Source: Candidatus Kuenenia stuttgartensis (GTDB taxonomy: Bacteria; Planctomycetota; Planctomycetia; Planctomycetales; Planctomycetaceae). Taken from it: DNA of 41,970 nucleotides. The notes beneath the pieces were generated by a model. It worked only from the letters and a program-made list of their open reading frames with translations, was not told the DNA's origin and did no database searches. Both the position numbers and the translations under genes were made by a program. Below, one piece after another: positions 7,566-16,853 of this stretch (positions are counted from its first letter, which is position 1; each line of letters begins with the position of its first letter). Where the stretch lies: positions 1 to 41,970 of the forward strand of contig CAMDRI010000028.1 of the NCBI GenBank assembly GCA_945906725.1. Direction: 5' to 3'.

Positions 7566-8945
7566 TCAGTTCACCATCGGCAGCGTGATCTCGACCGCTG
7601 TGCCTTGGCCGGGTGTGCTGTTCAAACTCACGCGGCCGTGATGAGCGGTGAGGATTGCATGACTGATGGCCAAGCCCAGGCCGGTGCCATCGGAGGATGA
7701 GCGTGCCGAATCGACTCGATAGAAGCGGTCGAAGAGGTGCGGGATGTGTTCGGGACTGATGCCACAGCCGGTGTCGTGGATGGTGACGGTGGTCTGCGCG
7801 AGCTGCGGATCAATTCGCAGCCGGATCGACACGCAACCGTGATGCAGCGTGTACCTCACGGCGTTGTCGAGCACATTGACGAACGCACGTTGCAGGCGGT
7901 CACGGTCGCCGAGAGTCTCGCACGGCGCAAGCTCGGCCACGTTGAGTTTCAGCGATTTCTGTTCGGCCATCGGACGGATCTGCCGCACTGCGTCGAGCAC
8001 GACTTCGTCCAACCGCAGGCGAGCGAACGGCGCGGCGTCGAGGCCGGCGTCTTCACGAGACAATTCCAATAATTGAGATGCGAGATGACACAGCCGCACC
8101 GTGTCTTCGCGCAGGCTGACAAGCACTTCGTGGTACTCGGTCAGCGACCGATCGGAACGGAGTGCGACATCCAATTGAGTTCGGAGCAACGTCAGCGGCG
8201 TGCGCAGTTCGTGAGCCGCATCGGCCGTGAAGCGTCGCATGTCGTCGAACGAGTGCTGCAAGCGGTCGATCATGTCATTGAGCGTCCGAGCCAACCGGCT
8301 GAGTTCGTCTTGCACCGGCGGCACGTCCAGCCGTTGATCGAGCCGGTTCGCTGTGATGGTCTCGGCTGTCGCAGTGATCCGCTCGACGGGAGTCAACGCG
8401 CGGCGGGCCAGGACATAGCCACCTCCACCAGCGACCAACAGCATGAGCAGTCCGACGAGCCACAGTGTTTGCACGAGGTCGCGCTGAGTCGCACGGATCG
8501 ACGCGAGTGGAATCGCGACATGCAGTCTGAGCGGCCCGTGCGGCGAATCGACCGTCTCGCGGATCACTCGGAATTCGCCCATGTCCGGCAACACGCGGTC
8601 GTCGGTCACAGCGGTCAGCGGACGCGAATCTGTCCACAAGCGCCGCACGCCCAACCGTTCGCTGCAAAAGAACGTGCTGCCGTCTTTGCGAGTGATCTCG
8701 AACTCGAACGTGGGATGTCGCTCGAATTCGGCGGTCAGTTCTTCGAGCAACTGCCACTCGGCGACTTTCTTGAGAACCGCGTGACGCACTTCGTCGAGTT
8801 CTTCTTGCAGCTCGAATTCGACACGAGCCGCCTGATTCCGTTCCGTGCGCGTGTAGATCGCGACGGCGAAAATCACCAAGCAAGCCGCCATCGCCACGCC
8901 GTACCACAGCGTCAGCCGCCAGCGAATCGTGAGATGACGCATCAT
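7566..8945 (-). CDS. Heavy-metal-type sensor histidine kinase (CusS-like)
   Basis: The 459-residue inner-membrane kinase has a helix at 12-31, an extracytoplasmic sensor region to about 155, a second helix at 158-180, a HAMP linker (181-235) and a HisKA domain with ADAAHELRTPLTLLRTQLDV, in which His245 is the phosphoacceptor. It ends with a HATPase domain: N box near LQRAFVNVLDNAVRYT, G1 box DTGCGIS and G2 box GTGLGLAIS. The HAMP/HisKA layout and length fit the CusS/CopS group that senses periplasmic metal. Its ATG overlaps the stop of the response regulator by 4 bases (ATGA). The neighbouring divergent TolC-adaptor-RND operon is the obvious target. The sensor domain holds one cysteine and few Met or His, so the ligand cannot be told from sequence. 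Confidence 0.92.
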   Translation of the reverse strand: MMRHLTIRWRLTLWYGVAMAACLVIFAVAIYTRTERNQAARVEFELQEELDEVRHAVLKKVAEWQLLEELTAEFERHPTFEFEITRKDGSTFFCSERLGVRRLWTDSRPLTAVTDDRVLPDMGEFRVIRETVDSPHGPLRLHVAIPLASIRATQRDLVQTLWLVGLLMLLVAGGGGYVLARRALTPVERITATAETITANRLDQRLDVPPVQDELSRLARTLNDMIDRLQHSFDDMRRFTADAAHELRTPLTLLRTQLDVALRSDRSLTEYHEVLVSLREDTVRLCHLASQLLELSREDAGLDAAPFARLRLDEVVLDAVRQIRPMAEQKSLKLNVAELAPCETLGDRDRLQRAFVNVLDNAVRYTLHHGCVSIRLRIDPQLAQTTVTIHDTGCGISPEHIPHLFDRFYRVDSARSSSDGTGLGLAISHAILTAHHGRVSLNSTPGQGTAVEITLPMVN

Positions 8946-9628
8946 TCACTGGCCTCCGAATCGTCTCGCAAGGCGTACCCGACGCCTCGGATGGTCGTGA
9001 TCAATGGCCGCGAGTCCGGCCGTTCGATCTTCTTGCGAAGCTGCTTGACCGTCACGTCGATGACGTTCGTGAGGATCGCCGGCTCCTTCCAAAGTTCGCG
9101 AGCCAACTCCTCACGCGTGACCGTGCGATTGCGTCGTCGCAGCAAGTATTCGAGAAGCTCGAATTCGCGCCGGCTGAGGTCAATCTCCTCGCCGCCGCGC
9201 AACACACGCCGCGTCAGCAGATCGACTTCGAGGTCATCCGCTCGCAGCACAACCGGCCGCTGGTCCGTTTTGCGGCGGAGCAACGCTCGCAAACGTGCCA
9301 ACAGTTCGGCGAAGTCAAACGGCTTGACGAGATAATCGTCGGCTCCGGCATCCAGCCCGATGACTCTGTCGCGCACTTGATCGCGAGCGGTCAGCATCAG
9401 TACAGGCATTTCCAGGCCGGCGGCACGCAGCTCGCGCAGCACCGCGACGCCGTCGCGCCCCGGCAGCATCCAATCGAGGATCACGGCGTCCACGGACTTC
9501 GTCGCTGCTAGAGAGTAACCGGCCTCGGCATTGTCAGCCGTGAGCACTTCGTACCCTTCTTCGCGCAGCCCCTGTTCGAGCGTTCGCAGCAGCTTGACCT
9601 GATCTTCCACCACCAGAATTCGCGCCAT
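8942..9628 (-). CDS. OmpR/PhoB-family response regulator (CusR/CopR-like)
   Basis: The 228-residue protein has a receiver domain (residues 1-120) with acidic pocket Glu8/Asp9, phosphoacceptor Asp52 in LDWMLPGRDG, and Lys102 in VKPFDFAELL. A C-terminal winged helix follows (about 130-222) with the RREFELLEYLLRR helix and the YALR ending usual for OmpR/PhoB proteins. It is the first gene of a two-gene operon with the kinase. It lies divergently from the TolC/adaptor/RND operon, with 513 bases between the two starts, the arrangement of cusRS-cusCBA and related copper or silver systems. ATG 9628 is the only sensible start. It probably activates the divergent efflux operon; no operator could be picked out with confidence. 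Confidence 0.93.
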   Translation of the reverse strand: MARILVVEDQVKLLRTLEQGLREEGYEVLTADNAEAGYSLAATKSVDAVILDWMLPGRDGVAVLRELRAAGLEMPVLMLTARDQVRDRVIGLDAGADDYLVKPFDFAELLARLRALLRRKTDQRPVVLRADDLEVDLLTRRVLRGGEEIDLSRREFELLEYLLRRRNRTVTREELARELWKEPAILTNVIDVTVKQLRKKIERPDSRPLITTIRGVGYALRDDSEASE

Positions 9629-10141
9629 GGGCCGATTGACTCCTGCGGACGTTCTGCCCGTCGGATCGCAGTATCACGGACGGGCACGAAGGCTTGAACC
9701 GTCGCCCCGAAGAGTTTGATGAGACTTTCTTCATTCAGACGGCTGAAGAAGTCATCGCAGGAGCCAAGGACCAAAGCCGCCGTCGGCAGATTCCGCCGCT
9801 GGGCGCGGAGGATTGGAGAGGCCACTTGCCAAGTTGCAGTCGCTCGCTGGCTCGTGAGGGAATTCTCATGGTTTTCGCTGCGACGCTCGCGAACCGGAAC
9901 ACGATGTAACCGTCAGGGACAAATTGCGTAAACCGTGAGCGGTTAGGAATGACACAATACAAGCACGACGCGCCAGCGAGTGGATCGGGCCGCTACTGGC
10001 TCACTCGCTGGCGCTTCGTGCTTGTATCAATGTGCCAATCCTTGCCGTGTTCAGCGTAAACCGCTGACACGACGCAGGCCGCAGGATGGGGCCGAAGTGT
10101 CGGTCAGCTCGCGTCGACGACCATTGCAAGGATGCGGGATT
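9629..10141. other. Divergent intergenic region between two-component genes and efflux operon
   Basis: About 510 bases hold no convincing gene; short overlapping frames here lack family resemblance and good starts. The right half contains palindromic repeat B (9957-10027). Promoters for both the regulator pair and the efflux operon must lie here. Confidence 0.6.
9957..10027. repeat. Palindromic repeat B
   Basis: Two 26-base arms (9957-9982 and 10002-10027) match at 25 of 26 positions and enclose a 19-base loop. The arms contain CGCCAGCGAGTG / CACTCGCTGGCG. It lies 115 bases before the TolC-type gene and could fold into a long hairpin in a leader transcript. Confidence 0.9.
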
Positions 10142-11551
10142 ATGGGCGGAGCACTCAATGACTCGCGCCGCGAGACAGCGATCGTCAGTGGTTGGTCCGC
10201 GTGGCTGAGCAGTGCGATCACTGTGATTGGCTTGACGGGCTGTCATTCCGTGCCGGCCGTGTGTGATCGCGATTGCGTGTCGAGCAAAGTCGCGGCTCGC
10301 ACCGGTCATGCCTTGCTCAATGAAACTGGCTGTGGCCAGATCGTTTATCCGAACGGAGCGTCGTTGAGCGACGGGCTGAGTGAAGAAGAATCGGTGCTGC
10401 TGGCGCTGTGGAACAACGCGGCGTTTCAGGAGCAGCTTGTCGATTGGAAGATCGCTCACGGGGATTTGGTGCAGGCCGGACTGCTGCCGAACCCGGAACT
10501 CTTCTACGTGGCCAGTACGCCGGACAAGCCGTTTCGATACGCGGTGAACGTACCGCTGGAGGCGTTGTGGTTGCGACCCATTCGGATCGCGGCGGCGGAG
10601 CGCGAGTCGTATCGCGTTTGTGAACGGCTGACGCAAGCGGGACTCGATTTGATTCGTGACGCTCGGCAGGGATATGCCGATTTGCAGTTGGCTCGCGGCC
10701 GGCTGCGTGTCGCCGAGCAAGCGGAGGAACTGCGGCAGCGCATCACCAAATTCGCCGAAGCTCGATTGGATGGCGGCGACGCGAGTCCGCAAGAAGTCGC
10801 GACCGCGAAGATCGACACGCTGCAAGCCAAGCAGGATGTCGCGCGTCTCCGGCAAGATGTCGCGTTGGCCGAGGAACGCTTGCGAAACGTGTTGGGTTTG
10901 TCCGACGACCGCACACCGTTGAATCCGACCGATCCCGCGCCGACCGTGCGCGGCGACTTCGATGCGGATGTTTTGACGGCCGAGGCGGTGGCGTCACGGC
11001 CGGACTACCTCGCGGTGGCTCAAGCTGCCGACGCGGCGGCCGAGCGGTTGCGATTGGCTCAGATCGGTTGGTTCCAATTCCTCGGCATCGCGGACGCGAC
11101 GAATGGGACTCGCACGGGGCACGAGTTCGGCGGCGGCTTCCGCATGACGCTGCCGATCTTCAATCACAACGAAGGGGCGATCGCACGAGCCGAAGCCGAA
11201 TGGGAAAAACTCTGCCGGCAGAAGCAGACGATTCACAATCAAATCGTCCTGGATGTGCGGCAGGCTCACCTGCGCTATGTGCAAGCGAAAGCGGAACTGG
11301 AAGTGCTCGACGGACAGACTCGGCCGGAAGTCACCGCCGCGATTCGTCGCGCGGAGTCGGCCTATCGCGATGGCGACGTGGGCTACATCGTCGTCCTACA
11401 AACGTCGCGCCAGTTGATTGACGCCGAGTTGCGGCAAGAGCAACTACACGCCGAGCTACGTCGCGCCTGGGCCGAGTTGGAACGCAGCGTCGGCCGGCAT
11501 CTGGAAGCTCCGGCCGCCCCGCTCGCCAGGAACTCGCGCATGATTCCGTGA
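10142..11551 (+). CDS. TolC-family outer-membrane efflux lipoprotein (CusC/CzcC-like)
   Basis: The 469-residue protein is the outer-membrane channel of an RND efflux complex. A signal segment with lipobox LTGC (lipidated Cys34) is followed by two repeated coiled-coil halves typical of the outer-membrane efflux protein fold. The pattern LLPNPELFYVA (about residue 115) and later GFRMTLPIFNHNEGAI (about 335) mark the start of the two barrel/coil repeats. I chose ATG 10142, which has AAGGA about 9 bases upstream; the longer frame from 9980 starts inside palindromic repeat B. It is the first gene of an operon with adaptor and pump, spaced by about 90 and 16 bases. The divergent two-component genes probably control it. 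The metal is not determined by this subunit. Confidence 0.9.
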   Translation: MGGALNDSRRETAIVSGWSAWLSSAITVIGLTGCHSVPAVCDRDCVSSKVAARTGHALLNETGCGQIVYPNGASLSDGLSEEESVLLALWNNAAFQEQLVDWKIAHGDLVQAGLLPNPELFYVASTPDKPFRYAVNVPLEALWLRPIRIAAAERESYRVCERLTQAGLDLIRDARQGYADLQLARGRLRVAEQAEELRQRITKFAEARLDGGDASPQEVATAKIDTLQAKQDVARLRQDVALAEERLRNVLGLSDDRTPLNPTDPAPTVRGDFDADVLTAEAVASRPDYLAVAQAADAAAERLRLAQIGWFQFLGIADATNGTRTGHEFGGGFRMTLPIFNHNEGAIARAEAEWEKLCRQKQTIHNQIVLDVRQAHLRYVQAKAELEVLDGQTRPEVTAAIRRAESAYRDGDVGYIVVLQTSRQLIDAELRQEQLHAELRRAWAELERSVGRHLEAPAAPLARNSRMIP

Positions 11552-11639
11552 AATGTTTTTCATTCTCGGTTGCGCATCTTCGCGACACCGCGCAGCTCGG
11601 CTACTGTCCCGCTTCTCTTCGGACGAAGGAAGCGACGCG

Positions 11640-12884
11640 ATGAGTTACCGATCTGGTGTCATGACAGGAGTGCTCGGTTCGCTGTTTTGCGGCGGAGTGT
11701 GTGTGGCCGCATGGTGGGTCGTGACCTCAACAACACCGGCCGTGAAAGCGGAGAAGCCCGCGCCGCCCGCATCGGTCGCGAAGGTGCTGAAAGAGGACGA
11801 GATCAACGTCGTCAAGCTCACGCCGGAAGCGGAGCAGCGACTCGGAATCGAAACGGCCGTCGTCGCGCGGCGCAGCATTCAGCAATCGCGGACGTATGGC
11901 GGCGAAGTGATGGTGCCGTTCGGTCAGTCGGTGCTCGTCGCCGCCCCGTTGGGCGGCGAGTTGCAAGTCACCGACAAAGGTCTGCCGCGTCCCGGTGCGC
12001 GAGTCCGCAAGGGACAGCCGATCTTGTCGCTCTTTCCGCTGCTGACTCCCGAAGCTCGAACGACGCTGGCGGGGGCGCGAGTCGATGCTGAAGGACAAAT
12101 CAAGAACGCACGCACGCAAGTCGATGGAACTCGCATCGCCCTTCAACGCGCGAAGAAACTTCTCCGCGATGATGTCGGCAGCCAGCGCAACGTCGATGAA
12201 ACGGAGGCGCAGCACGAGTTCGCTCAGAAGACCCTGGAAGCGGCCGAGGCGCGACGTGACTTATTGGTCAAAGCTCTCGGCGAATTTGAACGCGGCACCG
12301 GTGCGCCGCTGACGATTGAAGCTCCGACCGATGGGCTGCTGCGATCGCTGAACGCTCAGCCGGGGCAAGCCGTGCCGGCTGGCGCGGCGCTGTTCGAGAT
12401 CGTGGACTTGTCGCGTGTCTGGGTCCGCGTGCCGGTGTATGTCGGCGATCAAAGCGATCTGGCCGCCAGCGAAGATGCGGAGATCGTGCCGCTGACGTCT
12501 CGGCCGGGAGCGACCTCGAAACGAGCGCGGCCGGTCGAAGCTCCGCCTTCCGCGAACCTGCTAGCTGGCACCGTCGATCTGTATTACGAACTCGCAAACG
12601 TCGAGGGGACGCTCGCCCCCGGCCAGCGCGTCGGCGTCACCGTGCCGTTGATCGGCGAAGCCGAGAATTTGACTCTGCCGTGGTCGGCGGTGATTCACGA
12701 CATTCACGGCGGCACATGGGTCTATGAAATGACCGCCGAGCACACGTTCGCGCGGCGACGCATCCTGGTGCGGTTCGCTCGCAAAGACTTGGCGGTGTTG
12801 GCCAGCGGGCCTGCTGCTGGAGCGAAAATCGTCACGGCTGGAGCGGCGGAGTTGTTCGGGACCGAGGTGGGATTCAGCAAATGA
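11640..12884 (+). CDS. RND efflux periplasmic adaptor (HlyD/CusB-type)
   Basis: The 414-residue membrane-fusion protein has an N-terminal anchor (about residues 6-28). It continues with a lipoyl-like half domain (LVAAPLGGELQVTDKGLPRPGARVRKGQPIL), an alpha-helical hairpin (about 145-215), the second lipoyl half (IEAPTDGLLRSLNAQPGQAVPAGAALFEI), a beta-barrel domain and a membrane-proximal domain ending in LFGTEVGFSK. This is the complete family architecture. ATG 11640 is preceded by GAAGGA; the frame could extend to 11553, but that part overlaps the space just after the TolC gene and lacks a site. It bridges the TolC protein encoded upstream and the RND pump encoded 16 bases downstream. There is no His/Cys-rich metal domain, unlike the adaptors further along this window. 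Confidence 0.92.
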   Translation: MSYRSGVMTGVLGSLFCGGVCVAAWWVVTSTTPAVKAEKPAPPASVAKVLKEDEINVVKLTPEAEQRLGIETAVVARRSIQQSRTYGGEVMVPFGQSVLVAAPLGGELQVTDKGLPRPGARVRKGQPILSLFPLLTPEARTTLAGARVDAEGQIKNARTQVDGTRIALQRAKKLLRDDVGSQRNVDETEAQHEFAQKTLEAAEARRDLLVKALGEFERGTGAPLTIEAPTDGLLRSLNAQPGQAVPAGAALFEIVDLSRVWVRVPVYVGDQSDLAASEDAEIVPLTSRPGATSKRARPVEAPPSANLLAGTVDLYYELANVEGTLAPGQRVGVTVPLIGEAENLTLPWSAVIHDIHGGTWVYEMTAEHTFARRRILVRFARKDLAVLASGPAAGAKIVTAGAAELFGTEVGFSK

Positions 12885-12900
12885 GTAGCGGAGTCTTAGC

Positions 12901-15900
12901 GTGCTAACTTGGCTCGTCTCGACCGCGTTGCGTCTGCGTATCGTCGTCCTCGCGGCGAGCGTGTTGTTGCTCATCGTCGGCTTCCGAACATTGCGTCACG
13001 CGCCGATGGATGTCTTCCCGGAGTTCGCTCCGCCGTATGTCGAGATTCAAACCGAAGCGCCGGGCCTCTCGACGCAGGAAGTCGAATCGCTCGTCTCGAT
13101 GCCGTTGGAGAACGCGCTCAACGGCACGGCGGGGGTGAAGACGATTCGGTCGAAGTCGGTGCTGGGCTTGTCGTCGATCGTGCTGATTTTCAATCCGGGG
13201 ACTGATCTGATCAAAGCGCGGCAGTTGGTGCAGGAGCGATTGGCGATCGAGGCGACTCGGTTGCCGTCGGTCGCTCGGCCGCCGGTGATGTTGCAACCGC
13301 TGTCTTCGATGAGCCGGTTGCTGAAAATCGGCGTGTGGTCAAAAAACGAAAAGCTGTCGCAGCGAGACATGACGGTGCTGGCGTTGTGGACGATTCGGCC
13401 GCGGCTGATGGCGATTCCGGGCGTGGCGAACGTCGCGATTTGGGGCCAGCGCGATCGGCAGTTTCAAGTGCTGGTCGATCCCGAACGGCTGCGCGCGAAC
13501 GGGGTGACGCTGGACGCGGTGCTCCGCGCGGCAGGGGACGCGACGGTGCTCGATTCGGGTGGGTTTGTCGATACGCCGAATCAGCGGTTGGCCGTGCGGC
13601 ATCTGTCACCGATTGTCGAACCAGAAGATCTCGCGCGGACGGTCGTCGATTTCCGAGGGGGCGCGCCGGTGCGATTGGGTGACGTGGCCGAAGTCGTGAT
13701 CGGTTCGCCGCCACCGATTGGAGATGCCGTCATCAATGACCAGCCGGGCCTGTTGCTGATCGTCGAGAAGCAGCCGCAGAGCAACACGCTGGAAGTCACT
13801 CGGCAAGTCGAGGCCGCACTCAAAGCTCTCGAACCGGGACTCAAGGATGTCGAGATCGACCCGAAGATCTTTCGTCCGGCGACATTCATCGAACGCGCGC
13901 TCGACAACTTATCGCACTCGCTGCTGATTGGCTGCGGACTGGTGACGATCATCCTGGTCGCGTTCCTGTTCGACTGGCGGACGGCGATCATCAGCCTGAC
14001 GGCCATCCCGTTGTCGCTGGTCGCGGCAGTGTTGGTGCTGACGTGGTGGGGCGCGTCGATCAACACGATGGTGCTCGCCGGGCTGGTCATCGCGCTGGGT
14101 GAGGTCGTCGATGACGCGATCATCGACGTCGAAAACATCGTGCGGCGGCTGCGGCTCAATCGTGATCTGCCGTCGCCGCAACCGGCGTATCAGGTGGTGC
14201 TCGATGCGTCGCTCGAAGTTCGCAGCAGCGTCGTCTATGCCAGCTTGATCGTGACGCTGGTGTTCCTGCCGATCTTTTTTCTCGGCGGCTTGGCCGGTTC
14301 GTTCTTCCGGCCGTTGGCGATGTCGTACATCCTGGCGATTCTGGCGTCGCTGGGAGTCGCGCTGACAGTGACTCCCGCGCTGTCTCTGATGCTGCTGTCG
14401 CGTCGCACGGGCGGGCAACACGAAGCTCCGCTGAGCCGAGTTTTGCGAGCGATGTATCGCGTGGTCTTGCCGCGCTTGGTGGATCGGCCGCTGTTGTCGA
14501 TGGCCGTGTTGTTCACGGCGTTCACGCTCGCGGGAGCCGCGTACACGCGGACGGGGCAAGAGTTCCTGCCGAACTTCCGCGAGACCGATTTCCTGATGCA
14601 CTTTTACAATCGGCCCAGCACGTCGATTGACGCGATGCACCGCATCACCACGCGAGCCAGCCGCGAGTTGCGAAGCATCGACGGCGTGCTCAACTTCGGT
14701 TCGCACATCGGCCGCGCCGAAGTCGCTGACGAAGTCTACGGCCCGTATTTCACCGAGCTGTGGATCAGCATCGACCCGGATGTCGATTACGACGAGACGT
14801 TGAAGAAGATTCAAACCGCCGTCGACGGCTACCCCGGCCTATACCACGACGTGCAGACGTACTTGAAAGAGCGAATCAAAGAAGTGCTGACCGGCGCGGG
14901 AGCCAGCGTCGTCGTCCGCATCTACGGCCCGGAACTCGCCGTGCTGCGCGCGAAAGGCAAAGAAGTCGAGAAGGCGATTGCCGACGTGCCGGGCATCGTG
15001 AACCTCAAGGTCGAGCCACAAGTGCTCGTCCCGCAGATCGAAGTGCGGCTGCGCTCCGAAGCGGCCGACCGCTTCGGCCTGACCGCCGGCTATGTCCGCC
15101 GCGCGACGACGACTCTGATGAAAGGCGCGAAAGTCGGCGAAGTCTTCGAGGGACAAAAGAAGTTCGACGTCGTCGTCTGGAGCACTCCGGAAACACGCCA
15201 CGACCTGACCGCGCTGCGGCAGCTCGTCATCGACACTCCGGCCGGCGTGCAGTTGCGACTGGGTGACGTCGCCGATGTGAACATCGTCCCGACTCCGAAC
15301 GAGATCAAACGCGAAGGCGCGTCGCGGCGACTGGATATCACCTGCAACGTGCAAGGCCGCGACCTCGGTTCCGTCGCGCGGGAAATCGAATCGCGCGTGA
15401 AGAAACTTTCGTTCGACAACGAATATCACCCGGAATTTCTGGGGGAATACGCGGCTCGGCAGGAATCGAGCGACCGGCTGCTGTCGCTGTCGGTGCTGGC
15501 GTTCATTGGCATCGTGCTGATTTTGTACGTCGATTTCCAATCGTGGCGACTGACCGCGCTGGTGACGCTGACGCTGCCGTTCGCGCTGATCGGTGGCGTC
15601 GCGGGTGTGCTGCTGACCGGCGGCGTGCTGAGCCTCGGTTCGCTGGTCGGCTTCGTGACGGTGCTGGGCATCGCGGCTCGCAACGGCATCATGCTCGTCA
15701 GCCATTACCGGCATCTCGAAGAAGTCGAAGGCGTGCCCTTCAGCCGCGAATTGGTGCTGCGCGGAGCCGAAGAGCGCCTCGCGCCGATCCTGATGACCGC
15801 GCTGGCGACCGGCCTCGCGCTGGTGCCAATCATTCTCGGCGGCATCAAGCCAGGGCAAGAGATCGAGCATCCGCTGGCGGTGGTGATCCTCGGCGGCTTG

Positions 15901-16002
15901 GTGACATCAACTCTGCTCAACGTCTTTTTGTTGCCGCCGCTGTATGCGCGATTCGGACGACGCATCGAATCGGCCGTTGCTGGCGAAGTGGAACCGCATT
16001 GA
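12901..16002 (+). CDS. HME-type RND efflux pump, CusA/CzcA superfamily, first system
   Basis: The 1033-residue inner-membrane antiporter has the standard RND plan: TM1 (residues 10-28), a first periplasmic porter/docking loop to about 335, TM2-TM6, TM7 near 535, a second periplasmic loop, and TM8-TM12 near 865-1010. The TM4 proton-relay region reads [17 protein letters not shown] (about 395-412), with the acidic pair used by heavy-metal RND pumps. This DDAIIDVEN version marks a subgroup distinct from the two other complete pumps in the window. The start is GTG 12901 with CGGAG 8 bases upstream. It is the last gene of the TolC-adaptor-pump operon. The metal is unknown; the linked CusS/CusR-type genes suggest copper or silver, but the CusA methionine triad is not evident. 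Confidence 0.93.
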   Translation: MLTWLVSTALRLRIVVLAASVLLLIVGFRTLRHAPMDVFPEFAPPYVEIQTEAPGLSTQEVESLVSMPLENALNGTAGVKTIRSKSVLGLSSIVLIFNPGTDLIKARQLVQERLAIEATRLPSVARPPVMLQPLSSMSRLLKIGVWSKNEKLSQRDMTVLALWTIRPRLMAIPGVANVAIWGQRDRQFQVLVDPERLRANGVTLDAVLRAAGDATVLDSGGFVDTPNQRLAVRHLSPIVEPEDLARTVVDFRGGAPVRLGDVAEVVIGSPPPIGDAVINDQPGLLLIVEKQPQSNTLEVTRQVEAALKALEPGLKDVEIDPKIFRPATFIERALDNLSHSLLIGCGLVTIILVAFLFDWRTAIISLTAIPLSLVAAVLVLTWWGASINTMVLAGLVIALGEVVDDAIIDVENIVRRLRLNRDLPSPQPAYQVVLDASLEVRSSVVYASLIVTLVFLPIFFLGGLAGSFFRPLAMSYILAILASLGVALTVTPALSLMLLSRRTGGQHEAPLSRVLRAMYRVVLPRLVDRPLLSMAVLFTAFTLAGAAYTRTGQEFLPNFRETDFLMHFYNRPSTSIDAMHRITTRASRELRSIDGVLNFGSHIGRAEVADEVYGPYFTELWISIDPDVDYDETLKKIQTAVDGYPGLYHDVQTYLKERIKEVLTGAGASVVVRIYGPELAVLRAKGKEVEKAIADVPGIVNLKVEPQVLVPQIEVRLRSEAADRFGLTAGYVRRATTTLMKGAKVGEVFEGQKKFDVVVWSTPETRHDLTALRQLVIDTPAGVQLRLGDVADVNIVPTPNEIKREGASRRLDITCNVQGRDLGSVAREIESRVKKLSFDNEYHPEFLGEYAARQESSDRLLSLSVLAFIGIVLILYVDFQSWRLTALVTLTLPFALIGGVAGVLLTGGVLSLGSLVGFVTVLGIAARNGIMLVSHYRHLEEVEGVPFSRELVLRGAEERLAPILMTALATGLALVPIILGGIKPGQEIEHPLAVVILGGLVTSTLLNVFLLPPLYARFGRRIESAVAGEVEPH

Positions 16003-16302
16003 TCTCTGGGTCGCCACGGCTCGCCAAATGCTGGTCGAATTTGTTTTGATGCCCACAGTTTCTCCAGACAACAGATTCTGCCGTCAACTAGACATCAAAG
16101 AATCGCATTGATGACGGGCCAAATCTTCGTTGGGCCGCGATTCACATTCTCTAACCCAGAATCACCGTCGATGCAGCGATTTGTTCGTCCTCAAGACAGA
16201 GTGGCACGACCGTTGCGTTTCCATTTCTCCGTGCGGCGAGAAGCCGGCAACAAACTGCGAAACCGAGATGCAAAAGACATCTCACACTCAAAGGAACAAG
16301 TC
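16003..16302. other. Intergenic region with sigma-54-type promoter
   Basis: The 300 bases hold no gene. They contain a weak inverted repeat (GAATCGC at 16100-16106 against GCGATTC at 16137-16143, with GGGCC/GGCC inside) and the sigma-54-type promoter at 16202-16216. Confidence 0.6.
16202..16216 (+). promoter_or_regulatory. Sigma-54 (RpoN) -24/-12 promoter
   Basis: TGGCAC-GACCG-TTGC matches the sigma-54 consensus TGGCACG-N4-TTGC at every fixed position, with the GG and GC elements correctly spaced. It points to the gene at 16303, leaving a leader of about 75 bases. I saw no other intergenic match in the window. Confidence 0.7.
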
Positions 16303-16638
16303 ATGAAACGGACAGCAAAGATTCTGGTGGCGTTGATGGGGATCGCGTTGGTCGGGGCGACGATGGCTCGCGCGGATCACGGTTCGAGCGGGTTTGGCGG
16401 CGGCTTCGGTAGTTCGTGTGGTCCGAGTCGCGGTTACTCGGCACCGTCCTATGGCTATGGCTACGGCTCGTCGAGTGGATACGGTTACGGCGGTTCCAGC
16501 CGTGGTTGGTCCGGTTCGTCGTGGCGTGGTTCATCGCACTCCGACTATCACCCGACCGAGGTTCGGTTTCACCGTGGTCACATCGACGTGAATCCGGGGC
16601 ACTATGACCGGCACTCTTCGCGACACCACGGGTGGTAG
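16303..16638 (+). CDS. Small secreted Gly/Ser/Tyr-rich protein
   Basis: The 111-residue precursor starts with a clear signal peptide (MKRTAKILVALMGIALVGA, cleavage probably after Ala-Arg-Ala near residue 24). A low-complexity region of Gly, Ser and Tyr follows (about 27-75, with repeated GYGYG/SSGYG units), then a His/Arg-rich tail (about 80-111, with HRGH, HYDRHSSRHH). The ATG at 16303 has AAGGAA upstream. It stands alone behind a sigma-54 promoter, and no repeat or terminator is obvious after it. The His-rich end could bind metal, in keeping with the surroundings, and Gly/Tyr repeats suggest a surface or envelope role. I recognise no family, and both statements are inference. Confidence 0.75.
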   Translation: MKRTAKILVALMGIALVGATMARADHGSSGFGGGFGSSCGPSRGYSAPSYGYGYGSSSGYGYGGSSRGWSGSSWRGSSHSDYHPTEVRFHRGHIDVNPGHYDRHSSRHHGW

Positions 16639-16742
16639 TTGACGAACGCGAGCCGACAGCAGGCATGAGCAGGCTGGCGGCTCGTGGTGTTGAGAGATCC
16701 AGAATCACCGGACTCCGCGAAGCCGCGAAGGTTGGGCAAGTT

Positions 16743-16756
16743 CTTCAAGTTTGAAG
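16743..16756. promoter_or_regulatory. Perfect 6-2-6 dyad upstream of the metal block
   Basis: CTTCAA-GT-TTGAAG is a perfect dyad 98 bases before the start at 16854. TTCAA/TTGAA half-sites resemble operators of ArsR/SmtB-type metal repressors, but no such regulator is encoded here, so the assignment is weak. Confidence 0.35.
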
Positions 16757-16853
16757 GATGCTCTTCAATCAACTTTGGGTCTTTGGTACGGTTGCCTCAG
16801 TCTGACGTTCGGAAAATGCCGAATTAAGGATCGATGGAGGTCGTTGCGAAATC

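Noticed and set aside
8073..9335. 420-residue plus-strand open frame across the kinase and response regulator
   Set aside because: Crosses two well-defined genes on the other strand and shows no conserved pattern.
9694..9931. Two overlapping 71-residue plus-strand frames in the divergent region
   Set aside because: TTG or poor ATG starts, no ribosome-binding site, no recognisable pattern; the other overlapping frames are equally open.
9980..10141. N-terminal extension of the first TolC frame
   Set aside because: It begins inside palindromic repeat B; ATG 10142 has a ribosome-binding site and leads into a signal peptide with lipobox.
14839..15870. 343-residue minus-strand open frame inside the first RND gene
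   Set aside because: Antisense shadow rich in Asp, His, Arg and Gln with no family resemblance.
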